Counted from the first letter of the stretch, positions 1 through 6,555 are shown. The stretch: DNA of 7,789 bases from Roseovarius sp. (GCA_007125415.1 SLDH01000099.1:1-7789); one strand, 5' to 3'. Numbers and translations are program-made. The notes: a model not told the origin generated them from the sequence alone.

Positions 1-1329
1 ATCCCCCGCGGCGTCTGTTGCCGGATCGACAAACCACAGACGGTAGAGCAACGGCAGGAAATAGGCGGCATTGAGCAGCGTCGAGGCGGCCAGCACTGCC
101 AGCACCCAGGGTGCACCGGCCTGCAACCCGCCCAGCCCGAGATAGAGCTTGGTCACGAACCCCGCCATGGGCGGAAGCCCGATCATCCCGATCGCGGCAA
201 GCGAAAAACAGATCGAGGTCCAGGGCATGCGCGGCCCGAGGCCATTCAACCCTGTGATGCTGCGCACCCCCGCCCGCTCGTCATAGATGCCGGCGCAGAA
301 GAACAGGGTGATCTTGGTCAGGCCCTGATGCACCAGGTGCACAAGGCCGCCGATGAAGCCGAAGGGGCTGGCAAGGGCCGCGCCAAGAATGATGTAGCTG
401 ACCTGGCTGACGGTGGAATAGGCAAGGCGCTTCTTGATTTCGGTCTGTTGCAGCGCCCTGATCGACCCCCAGATGATCGTGACCGAAGCGATCACCGCGA
501 GCGGCGTGCCGACCCCAAGCTCGGCCATCCGCTCCACCCCGAACACATCATAGATCACCCGGATGACCCCGAAAGCGCCAGCCTTGACCACGGCGACGGC
601 ATGCAAAAGCGCCGAGACCGGCGCAGGCGCGGCCATTGCAGATGGCAGCCAGCCGTGCAGCGGCACAAGGGCGGCCTTCATGCCCACACCGATGATGAAA
701 AGCGTGAAAATCGTCCTCAGGGTGGCCGGATCGACTCCGGATAGGTCCGGCGGTTCCGCGAAGAAGACAGGCCCCGTGATGCTCTCCAGCCAGATGATTG
801 CCACAAGCAGCGCGACACTGCACGGGAGTGCATAGATCAGATAGCTCCGCGCGGCGCGCAGCGATGGTTCATCACGCTTGTGCGCGACAAGCGGCCAGGT
901 GCTCAGGGTGAGAAGCTCGAAGAAGATGAAGAACGAGATCAGCGAGCCCGAAAGCGCGATCCCGGTGGTGGCGGCCACGCAAAGGCCGAAGAACCCGAAA
1001 AAGCGCGACTGTTCCGGTTTGGTGCCGAAATAGGCAATGGCATAGACCGTGGTGAGAAGCCAAAGCACCGCAGACAGCGAAATGAACAAAAGCGCCAGCG
1101 CATCGATCCGTAAAAGCAGCGTCATGCCCGGTGCCAGCGCGAGTGTGGTTTCATAGCTTGCGCCGCCCGCAACGGCAAAGAGCATCACCACGATCAGCGC
1201 GACTTTCAGAAGGGCACCGGCGAGGTTGAGCCCGTTGCGCAGCCGATAGCTTTCCTGATCGAGAAAAAAGGTGATCGTCGATGGCACGAGGGAGGTCAGC
1301 AGAATGAGGATCGGCAGAAGCGCGGTCAT
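1..1329 (-). CDS. Mrp antiporter D-type proton-channel subunit, second copy (partial, C-terminus off left edge)
   Basis: Membrane proton-translocating subunit of the NuoL/M/N-MrpA/D family (Proton_antipo_M, PF00361), acting in the inner membrane within the Mrp cation/H+ antiporter. The reading frame is open from ATG 1329 to the window edge (443 residues visible). The family's channel residues are in place: E138 in FFIFFELLTLS, K218 in GVGMKAALVPLHGWLP, K249 in AVAVVKAGAF, H334 and K339 in HLVHQGLTKITLF, K394 in GLPPMAGFVTKLYLG. The start is fixed by an ATGA overlap with the preceding mnhD stop and by GGAGAGG just upstream. At 443 or more residues it is the size of MrpD or the MrpA N-terminal half. 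It has the same glutamate position as the D subunit encoded upstream (E138 in both), so it is a paralogue. It could be annotated MnhD, MnhA-like or simply proton-conducting transporter subunit. Family certain, exact subunit name not. Confidence 0.93.
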   Translation of the reverse strand, partial: MTALLPILILLTSLVPSTITFFLDQESYRLRNGLNLAGALLKVALIVVMLFAVAGGASYETTLALAPGMTLLLRIDALALLFISLSAVLWLLTTVYAIAYFGTKPEQSRFFGFFGLCVAATTGIALSGSLISFFIFFELLTLSTWPLVAHKRDEPSLRAARSYLIYALPCSVALLVAIIWLESITGPVFFAEPPDLSGVDPATLRTIFTLFIIGVGMKAALVPLHGWLPSAMAAPAPVSALLHAVAVVKAGAFGVIRVIYDVFGVERMAELGVGTPLAVIASVTIIWGSIRALQQTEIKKRLAYSTVSQVSYIILGAALASPFGFIGGLVHLVHQGLTKITLFFCAGIYDERAGVRSITGLNGLGPRMPWTSICFSLAAIGMIGLPPMAGFVTKLYLGLGGLQAGAPWVLAVLAASTLLNAAYFLPLLYRLWFVDPATDAAGD

Positions 1330-2804
1330 GATCCCTCTCCAGAAATGGCGAGCGGCCCCGGCAGCCCCGACGGCAACATCTCGAGGAGGCCTGCCGCCAG
1401 GAAGCCCAGAGCAATGGACGCCGTGGCCAGGGCCAGCGGGACAAGCTGCCGCGACGTAGAGACCGTGATCGTCTCGGGTGGCGCGCTGCGGGCGAAGAGC
1501 GCGGCCATGGGCCGGTAGAGATAGATCGCCGCCAGGAGCCCACCCCCTGCCATCACCAGTGCCCAGACCCACTGGCCCGACACGAAGGCCGCTGTCATGA
1601 TCAGATACTTGGCCGTGAACCCGCCCGATGGTGGCAGGCCGGCAAGCGTGACCGCGGCGAGGGCGAAGCCGAAAACGCTTATCGGCATCGCCACTGCAAG
1701 GCCGCGCAGCCTGTCGAAAGCATCACTGCCGGTGACATTCATCCATTGCCCGACCGTCAGGAACATCGCGGATTTCGCCAGACCATGGCTCAGGATCAGC
1801 AGGACAAGCCCGTTCCACGCATCGGAGCGGAATGTCAGATCGCCCCCGGTGGCACCGACAAGGGGAAAGACCACAAAAAGATAGCCGATCTGCGCAACAG
1901 TTGAGTAGGCGACGACGAGTTTCAGCCGGGTCTGGGCAATGGCGCGCAGGCTGCCCCAGACCACCGCCGACACGCCCAGGAGCGCAAGGAGAAGAAGTGC
2001 CCCGTCGGAAGCGCGGTCCGGCATTGCCTCCAGCCAGAGGCGCAACAGGATCACGAATGAGGCTTTGGGCACCAGCGCCGACAGCATGGCAGAGGCCGGT
2101 GCGGGTGCGCTGCCATGTGCGGGGGGCAACCAGACATGGAAGGGAAAAAGCGCGGTCTTCGCCATCAACCCGGCTGTCATCAGGGCCAGTGCCAGCCCGT
2201 CGGATACAGCCGGGCTGCGTGCTGCGAGAAGGCCCATATCGAGCGTGCCATGCGCCGCATAGGTGAGAACTACCCCGCCGAGATAGAGCAGTGAACCGGC
2301 GAGCGCATAAACAAGGTACCGAATTGCCGCCGCATAGGCCCTGGCCTTGCCATCGATGGCCACAAGCCCGACAGCCGCGAGGCTCAGCAGTTCGATGCCC
2401 ACATAGAGGTTGAAGAGATCACGCGACAGGAAGACTGCATTGAGCGCCGCCCAAAGGAGCAGCATGAGCGGCCAGAACCCGAAGGCCATCCGCCCACCCT
2501 CGCCCGCGGGTCCGATACTGTGGTGCGCAGCCAGCCCTGCCCCGAGCATCACCAGCGCGCTCATCACGATCAGCGCGACAGAGAGCCCATCGGCCGCCAG
2601 AGCAATGCCGAGCGGCGGCGCCCACCCGCCGAGCTCCAGCGTGACGATGCCCGGCGGGCCCACCGGGAAAACCAGCGCCAATGCGGCGGCAACCGTCACC
2701 AGTGTCGCAGCCCAGACAGCAACACCCGCCGCCCGTCCCGAGAGCGCGATGGCGGCAAGTGCACCGAAGAGGGGCACCACGAGAAGGGCGAGAAGCGCTG
2801 TCAT
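1326..2804 (-). CDS. mnhD: Na+/H+ antiporter subunit D (MnhD/MrpD)
   Basis: 492-residue polytopic membrane protein of the Proton_antipo_M family, the usual size for MrpD, which carries one proton pathway of the Mrp antiporter. Key residues seen: E138 (VGIELL), K216 with H223 and W225 (GLMAKTALFPFHVWLPPAH), K247 (LVPKASF), H340 and K344 (LSHGLAKSAMF), K399 (PPSGGFTAKY). These match the buried Glu/Lys/His proton-transfer chain known in complex I antiporter-like subunits. Fourteen or so hydrophobic segments are apparent. The ATG at 2804 overlaps the mnhC stop (ATGA), and GAGGAAG lies about 10 bases upstream. Its stop overlaps the start of the second D-type gene in the same way. The C-terminal tail after about residue 440 is less conserved. 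A role in Na+/H+ rather than K+/H+ exchange cannot be told from the sequence. Confidence 0.96.
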   Translation of the reverse strand: MTALLALLVVPLFGALAAIALSGRAAGVAVWAATLVTVAAALALVFPVGPPGIVTLELGGWAPPLGIALAADGLSVALIVMSALVMLGAGLAAHHSIGPAGEGGRMAFGFWPLMLLLWAALNAVFLSRDLFNLYVGIELLSLAAVGLVAIDGKARAYAAAIRYLVYALAGSLLYLGGVVLTYAAHGTLDMGLLAARSPAVSDGLALALMTAGLMAKTALFPFHVWLPPAHGSAPAPASAMLSALVPKASFVILLRLWLEAMPDRASDGALLLLALLGVSAVVWGSLRAIAQTRLKLVVAYSTVAQIGYLFVVFPLVGATGGDLTFRSDAWNGLVLLILSHGLAKSAMFLTVGQWMNVTGSDAFDRLRGLAVAMPISVFGFALAAVTLAGLPPSGGFTAKYLIMTAAFVSGQWVWALVMAGGGLLAAIYLYRPMAALFARSAPPETITVSTSRQLVPLALATASIALGFLAAGLLEMLPSGLPGPLAISGEGS

Positions 2805-3106
2805 GCGTCGTCATCTTCCTCGGGCAGCAGGGCGCGCCCCGACACCCTTGCCTTGGCGACGATCAGCCCGACCGCCAGCGCACTGGCCGACAGGGCGACG
2901 ACGATCCCCGTGATGATCAGCGCCTGCGGAACCGGGTCCACCGTTTCGCCTCTCGCCGCCGACGCGCCGAAGAAGACGAAGAGGCCCGAGCCGATGAGGT
3001 TGAACGCGATCACCCGACGCAGCAGGTGGCGCTTTGCCAGAAGCCCGTAGATCCCGAAGCCCACCAGCACGGCACCCGTCAGCGCATAGAGCGAAAGCCC
3101 GGTCAT
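2801..3106 (-). CDS. mnhC: Na+/H+ antiporter subunit C (MnhC/MrpC, NuoK-like)
   Basis: 101-residue, three-helix membrane protein of the NuoK/MnhC family (PF00420), a small core subunit next to the D-type channels. The family signature DPVPQALIITGIVVALSA is present at residues 57-74, following the first two helices (GAVLVGFGIYGLL and RVIAFNLIGSGLFVFF). The start at 3106 gives the family's usual length and an ATGA overlap with the mnhB stop. AAGGGG lies about nine bases upstream. Longer in-frame starts (to 3313) would add a non-membrane extension inside mnhB and are rejected. The protein ends in a short acidic tail, EEDDDA, probably cytoplasmic. Confidence 0.95.
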   Translation of the reverse strand: MTGLSLYALTGAVLVGFGIYGLLAKRHLLRRVIAFNLIGSGLFVFFGASAARGETVDPVPQALIITGIVVALSASALAVGLIVAKARVSGRALLPEEDDDA

Positions 3107-4035
3107 TCCCGATGCCCCTTTTCGGGCGGCCCGATGACGAGAAAGGCCAGCGTCACCGCGATGGAGGCCGCGAGCGCGGCCTCGATGACCAGAATGGCCG
3201 TTCCGGCGATCGCTTCGGGATAGCCCAGAAAACCGCTGTCCGACAGGGCCCCGGCAACACCAGCGAGCAGAAAGACAAGTGGCCCGAGGACAAGTCCCGC
3301 GTGCCATTGCCATTGCCCGATCCGGGGCGGCTGTATCAGCCCGGCAAGTGCTGCGACAAGCCCGACCGCCGCCAGCACCGTGCCGCCCTGAAAGGCCCCC
3401 CCGGGCTCGTCCGCCCCGATGAAAACGAGATAGACGCCCACAAGAAAGCCCACCGGCGGAAGAACCCGTCCGAAGCTTGTCATGATCCCGCCCGGCCTCG
3501 CGTGTTGCGGCACACCGAGGCGCTGCTGCCAGTCCTCATCGCGGCCCAGGAGCCAAAGGCCGATCAGGGCGGCCAGCAGCACGACGCTCTCAAGCAATGT
3601 ATCCCATGCGCGGAAACTCAGGAGCACCGCCGTCACCGGGTTTTCCACTCCCGCGCGGGGCAGGGCCTCGGCCAGTTCGGCGCGCGGGCGGGTCGGTTCG
3701 GGCAGAACGCTCCATGCCCAGGCCAGCGCGCCGGCCACTGCCACCGATACCAGAGCGACGGGCAGGTTGACGCCTGCGTCATCCGGCTCGGCTTCGGCGC
3801 TGACGCGGGTAAGCTTGCCATAGGTGGTCAGCAGCAGGATCCCGGTCAGCCCGGCACCGATCGCCGCTTCGGCCAGCGCAACATTCACCGCTTCGAGCCG
3901 GACCCAGCCCACCGACAGCAAGAGGCCGTAAACGATGAAGAAGACAATCGCCCGGAACACCCCGCGCCCCAACACCGCTGCCAGTGCGGTGCCGAGCAGA
4001 AGGACGCAAAGCACGGCATCGAGCAGTAGGGTCAT
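3103..4035 (-). CDS. mnhB: Na+/H+ antiporter subunit B fused to MrpA C-terminal segment (DUF4040/MbhD-MbhE-MnhB)
   Basis: 310-residue membrane protein that joins three modules usually spread over MrpA and MrpB. Residues 1-78 are DUF4040/MbhD-like (PF13244), with the signature VNVALAEAAIGAGLTGILLL including E56. Residues about 90-165 are MbhE-like, with GVENPVTAVLLSFRAWDTLL followed by a helix. Residues about 185-305 are the MnhB domain (PF04039), with GRVLPPVGFLVGVYLVFIGADEPGGAFQGG; the GGAFQGG loop is typical. A lone MrpB is about 140 residues, so the extra half is the piece that forms the end of a classical MrpA. ATG 4035 gives an ATGA overlap with mnhG and GGGACGGGC just upstream; the longer in-frame start at 4143 adds only a basic, non-membrane stretch inside mnhG. 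The fused layout indicates an operon in which MrpA has been split. It probably contributes to the interface between the D-type channels and the E/F/G end of the complex. Confidence 0.94.
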   Translation of the reverse strand: MTLLLDAVLCVLLLGTALAAVLGRGVFRAIVFFIVYGLLLSVGWVRLEAVNVALAEAAIGAGLTGILLLTTYGKLTRVSAEAEPDDAGVNLPVALVSVAVAGALAWAWSVLPEPTRPRAELAEALPRAGVENPVTAVLLSFRAWDTLLESVVLLAALIGLWLLGRDEDWQQRLGVPQHARPGGIMTSFGRVLPPVGFLVGVYLVFIGADEPGGAFQGGTVLAAVGLVAALAGLIQPPRIGQWQWHAGLVLGPLVFLLAGVAGALSDSGFLGYPEAIAGTAILVIEAALAASIAVTLAFLVIGPPEKGHRE

Positions 4036-4316
4036 CGCCCGTCCCGCTTGATCAACGCGTCGCGCGCGATAAGCTGCGATACGGTCCCCGCGGCCAGCAG
4101 CGCCAGCGCCCAGATCACCGCGATCATGGCGACCTGCCGCCATGTCTCGGCTTGCAGGGCGACACCCAGCGCGATGAAGCCCAGCCCCAGATTATCTGCC
4201 TTGGTCAGGGCATGCAGACGGCTGAATACGTCGGGAAAGCGCAGCAGCCCGACCGTGCCCGCAACAAAGAACACCAGGCCGATACCGGTGAACGCATAGG
4301 TTGCAAGATCAATCAT
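4032..4316 (-). CDS. mnhG: Na+/H+ antiporter subunit G (MnhG/MrpG/PhaG)
   Basis: 94-residue membrane protein of the PhaG/MnhG/YufB family (PF03334), a small accessory subunit required for Mrp assembly and activity. The family signature GTVGLLRFPDVFSRLHALTK lies at residues 20-39, after a first helix (YAFTGIGLVFFVAG) and before two more hydrophobic segments. The start at 4316 (MIDLATYAF) gives the expected length and lies within the last codons of mnhF, overlapping it by 8 bp. A longer frame to 4385 would add a basic, non-membrane extension and is rejected. No strong ribosome binding site precedes it, so it probably depends on coupling to mnhF translation. Its stop overlaps the mnhB start (ATGA). 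Confidence 0.94.
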   Translation of the reverse strand: MIDLATYAFTGIGLVFFVAGTVGLLRFPDVFSRLHALTKADNLGLGFIALGVALQAETWRQVAMIAVIWALALLAAGTVSQLIARDALIKRDGR

Positions 4317-4632
4317 CGGCGTTTCGATCCGTGGGGTCCGGCGTGTCCGCGCCGATATCGACTTCCTCGGGATCGCCGCCGCCATCCGAACTCGTGGCCT
4401 TCACGAAGCCGACGGCGGCCAGCGCCCCGAAGAGCGCCAGCAGCAGCGCAACATCGAGTGCCGCCCAATCCTGCATGGGTGCGAGCAGGACAAGCGCCGC
4501 GACACCTGCCGTTCCCGAAAGCTGTGCGGCCATCATCCGGTCCGCCCGCCCCGGGCCATGCCAGACCCGCAGCAAGGCAAAGCCCAGAGTGCACAGCACC
4601 CCGACCGCCACACCGGTCAGCCATAGGGTCAT
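4309..4632 (-). CDS. mnhF: Na+/H+ antiporter subunit F (MnhF/MrpF/PhaF)
   Basis: 107-residue membrane protein of the MrpF/PhaF family (PF04066). The recognisable core is RVWHGPGRADRMMAAQLSGT, equivalent to the family's RxxxGPxxxDRxxAxxxxGT, followed by two hydrophobic segments (VAALVLLA and VALLLALFGALAAVGFV). The start at 4632 overlaps the mnhE stop (ATGA), with AAGG upstream. The last 27 residues (about 81-107) form a hydrophilic, strongly acidic tail rich in Asp, Glu, Gly and Pro, longer than in most MnhF proteins, which are usually around 90 residues. The end of that tail is encoded by the same bases that begin mnhG. Confidence 0.93.
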   Translation of the reverse strand: MTLWLTGVAVGVLCTLGFALLRVWHGPGRADRMMAAQLSGTAGVAALVLLAPMQDWAALDVALLLALFGALAAVGFVKATSSDGGGDPEEVDIGADTPDPTDRNADD

Positions 4633-5123
4633 GACGCCTTGTCCCCTGATGAGACATCCTGCGTCATCGCGGCGATGGCTGCTTCCTCGCGGGAGAAAGA
4701 CCGTTCGAACCCGGCTTGAGTATCAAGCACATGGATCAGGAGGCGGTCCTTCTGCGTGCCGGCGGCAAGTGTTCCGGGCATCAGGGAAAGCTCGCCCCCC
4801 ATCACCGCACGCCCGCCATCCGAAAGCTTCACCGGAACGTCGATCCAGCCCGGATCGAGCGGCAGATTCGGCGAGAAGGCGCGCCACGCCACATCGAGCC
4901 CGCCGCGCACCGAGCCCACCACGAAAGCGGGGAGATGCAGGGCAAGTCGCCACAGTATCAGGCGGCGCTGTCCGGGCAAAAGCCGCAGGCTCAACCATAT
5001 CGCGACAGGCACGACGACCGCCCCCAAGGCCAACGCCTTGAGGTCCAGCCCGGTCAGCATGAACCATATACCGCCAAGAAAAAGAAGACGGTTGATCAGA
5101 ACCTGAAACGTCAACATCGACAT
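4629..5123 (-). CDS. mnhE: Na+/H+ antiporter subunit E (MnhE/MrpE)
   Basis: First gene of the antiporter operon; 164 residues from ATG 5123, or 162 from ATG 5117, against a family norm of about 160. It belongs to the MNHE family (PF01899): two N-terminal helices (LINRLLFLGGIWFMLTGL and ALGAVVVPVAIWLSLRLL), a conserved middle (LALHLPAFVVGSVRGGLDVAWRA) and the C-terminal soluble part with MGGELSLMPGTLAAG and LLIHVLD, matching the family's LTPGT...HVLD motif. MrpE is peripheral in the complex but needed for full activity. The longer frame to 5207 adds 28 residues, including a Cys-rich stretch, that do not look like MnhE. No Shine-Dalgarno sequence is visible before 5123 or 5117, so the exact start is uncertain. 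Confidence 0.92.
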   Translation of the reverse strand: MSMLTFQVLINRLLFLGGIWFMLTGLDLKALALGAVVVPVAIWLSLRLLPGQRRLILWRLALHLPAFVVGSVRGGLDVAWRAFSPNLPLDPGWIDVPVKLSDGGRAVMGGELSLMPGTLAAGTQKDRLLIHVLDTQAGFERSFSREEAAIAAMTQDVSSGDKAS

Positions 5124-5129
5124 GAGCCA

Positions 5130-5157
5130 TAAATAGCTTGTCGATGCTGCATTGCAA
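5130..5157 (-). promoter_or_regulatory. Candidate sigma70-like promoter of the antiporter operon
   Basis: Read on the minus strand: TTGCAA (5157-5152), a 16-bp spacer, then TATTTA (5135-5130). The hexamers are moderate matches to the -35 and -10 consensus. It is the most promoter-like segment in the 137 bp upstream of mnhE. Transcription would start at about position 5123, on the preferred mnhE ATG, implying a leaderless or nearly leaderless message. This agrees with the missing Shine-Dalgarno sequence but is inference. Confidence 0.3.
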
Positions 5158-5219
5158 AACAGAAACCGCTCGCGACAGAACGCAAAGCCAGCGGCCTGAA
5201 AAATCATGCATCACGCTGA

Positions 5220-5238
5220 TCGCAGGTCTGACCTGCGA
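5220..5238. terminator. Perfect 8-bp hairpin between the 429-aa gene and mnhE; weak terminator candidate
   Basis: TCGCAGGT-CTG-ACCTGCGA is a perfect inverted repeat with a 3-base loop, 23 bases past the stop codon of the upstream minus-strand gene. A T-rich run (ATTTTTC on the minus strand) follows only after about 13 bases, not directly, so it is not a textbook intrinsic terminator. It could equally be a processing site or an operator for the antiporter operon. The rest of the 5124-5260 gap holds a GC palindrome (GCCGCGCGGC at 5244-5253) and nothing else recognisable. Confidence 0.4.
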
Positions 5239-5260
5239 CGCCGGCCGCGCGGCGATGGGG

Positions 5261-6550
5261 TCAGGCGGCAGCCTTCAGGTCTTCGCGCATTTCCGCCAGG
5301 GATTTTCGCAGGCCGGAAACCGCGCGGATGCGCAGGAAAGGATTGTCATCGATCTTTGCCAGGATATGGTGACTGACCAGAATCTTCTCCACCTGATCGG
5401 CAAGTCTGAGCGCATCGCTGCGGGCTTTCCTGATATGGCCGGCATCGCCCGTGCCGATGCCCGTGGCAAGCGCCTTCGTGAGCGCCGCGTCAAGCTGTGT
5501 CATGGTGCTCCGCAGATCGCCGAAGGCCTTGTCCACCTTGCCGATACCCTCCGAGCCTGCGGCAGCGGCCTTGATCGCATCCTCGAGCTTGCCCATCTCG
5601 CTGCTGGCAAGATTGAAGGCATTGGACCAACTGCTATGCGCGCGCCGCACCGGCGCATCAGGCGTCTCAGAGGGTGCCTGCCCGGGTTTCGGGATGTGTG
5701 CCTGCAAGGTATCGATGGCGGCCTTGGCGGCGCTCAGATCGGGCGGGGATGCGGCGAGGGCGGCTTTGAACGCCTCTGTCTGCTCCCGCAGGGCCTTCGC
5801 GATGGCCGGGTCTGTTTTGGTGTGGGGCATGATGCTTGTCGCGACAGACTTGAACAGCACCGTAAGCTTCTTGGCTGCGTCACCGCGCGCCGGTCTTGGC
5901 AATTGCTGCTGCGCCGCGGCGGTGAGCCTTTCCATGGCCGAGACATCCGGCGGGCTGGCAGCGGCGGCCCTGTCGAAGGCCCGCAGCAATTTGTCGATCA
6001 CAGCCGCTTTCGCGGGTTCGGCGCGGGCGGCTTTGGTCAGCCCGGGGCGGGTGCGGTCGAAAATCTCGGTGAGCTTGCGCGCCTTTTCCAACGCTGCCAG
6101 CATCGCCGGGTCGGGCGTCGGGGCGTCCGCATTCGATCTTTCGCGCCCATGAGCCGCATCGCCGCTTGCGTCATCTGCCGAGGTTTGGTCGTCATCATTG
6201 TAGGTCAGGTCGTCCTCGACCGCGCCGCAGGGCGAAACGATGGCTATTTTCGCCTTGATCCGGTTGAACTTGAAATGTCGCTTCAACACCCGCAGACAGC
6301 CCTGTGGCGGGTCCGCCTCGAAGTGCAAAAAGAGCGTACCGCTGCAGAAATCCAGCGTGCCGCAGCCGGTCTTGTTGCCGCCCGCCTCTTTCTTGGCTGC
6401 CTTTTCGAGAACCTCGGTGGCTTTTGTCTTGTGGGCCAGCAGTACCGGTTGGTCAGTGCTCGATGTGCCCAGGGCCAGCCCGAAATTCGGGTTCTTCTTG
6501 GCCATTGCGATGATTTCTTTCAGTTTATCATGGGTGCTCAATTCCGCCAT
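5261..6550 (-). CDS. Uncharacterised soluble protein: Cys-containing N-terminal domain, acidic linker, tandem helical repeats
   Basis: 429 residues, no signal peptide and no membrane segment, so cytosolic unless exported by a specialised system. I do not recognise the gene. Residues 1-108 look like a compact alpha/beta domain: two amphipathic stretches (KLKEIIAMAKKN and ATEVLEKAAKKEAGG), strand-like segments (GTLDFCSGTLFLHFEAD), a basic helix (CLRVLKRHFKFNRIKAKI) and a final strand ending SPC. All four cysteines (63, 69, 85, 108) lie here. Residues 109-148 are an acidic, disordered-looking linker. Residues 156-289 contain a tandem duplication with a 69-residue period. Residues 305-429 are predicted alpha-helical. 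The start at 6550 is supported by AGGAGG five bases upstream. It is divergent from the plus-strand gene and upstream of mnhE but separated from it by 137 bp and a hairpin. A scaffold, chaperone or immunity role is possible but unproven. Confidence 0.85.
   Translation of the reverse strand: MAELSTHDKLKEIIAMAKKNPNFGLALGTSSTDQPVLLAHKTKATEVLEKAAKKEAGGNKTGCGTLDFCSGTLFLHFEADPPQGCLRVLKRHFKFNRIKAKIAIVSPCGAVEDDLTYNDDDQTSADDASGDAAHGRERSNADAPTPDPAMLAALEKARKLTEIFDRTRPGLTKAARAEPAKAAVIDKLLRAFDRAAAASPPDVSAMERLTAAAQQQLPRPARGDAAKKLTVLFKSVATSIMPHTKTDPAIAKALREQTEAFKAALAASPPDLSAAKAAIDTLQAHIPKPGQAPSETPDAPVRRAHSSWSNAFNLASSEMGKLEDAIKAAAAGSEGIGKVDKAFGDLRSTMTQLDAALTKALATGIGTGDAGHIRKARSDALRLADQVEKILVSHHILAKIDDNPFLRIRAVSGLRKSLAEMREDLKAAA
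5684..6085 (-). repeat. Internal tandem duplication (2 x ~65 aa, 69-aa offset) within the 429-aa protein
   Basis: Residues 156-220 and 225-289 of the encoded protein align without a gap at an offset of exactly 69. By eye 22 of 65 positions are identical. Both begin with KLT..(I/L)F and end with AF..A.AASPPD(V/L)SA followed by a helix and (L/I)P(R/K)P. The DNA copies have diverged, so this is an old duplication at protein level rather than a recent one. The spacing suggests two copies of a helical bundle unit, with SPPD as a helix-capping turn. Confidence 0.75.
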
Positions 6551-6555
6551 GATCG

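Noticed and set aside
3034..4029. 331-codon open frame on the plus strand across mnhB
   Set aside because: Mirror of the MnhB fusion coding sequence, extremely rich in Gln, Arg, Pro and His and lacking any domain; the minus strand encodes clear Mrp motifs.
4036..4143. 36-residue extension of the MnhB fusion from start 4143
   Set aside because: Basic, non-membrane sequence lying inside mnhG. The ATGA overlap start at 4035 fits the other junctions and leads straight into the first helix.
1326..5123. Complex I (nuo) or hydrogenase operon
   Set aside because: D- and C-type subunits are shared with complex I and Mbh hydrogenase, but MnhE, MnhF and MnhG are specific to Mrp-type modules and no iron-sulfur, flavin or NiFe-binding cysteine motifs are present in the window.
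5124..5207. 28-residue N-terminal extension of MnhE from ATG 5207
   Set aside because: The extension is not hydrophobic in the MnhE manner, has no ribosome site and makes the protein 192 residues against the usual ~160. It would also cover the candidate promoter.
4723..5214. 163-codon minus-strand frame overlapping mnhE in another frame
   Set aside because: Out of frame with the MnhE motifs and Arg/Gly/Cys rich; mnhE in the neighbouring frame has helices and the PGT/HVLD motifs.
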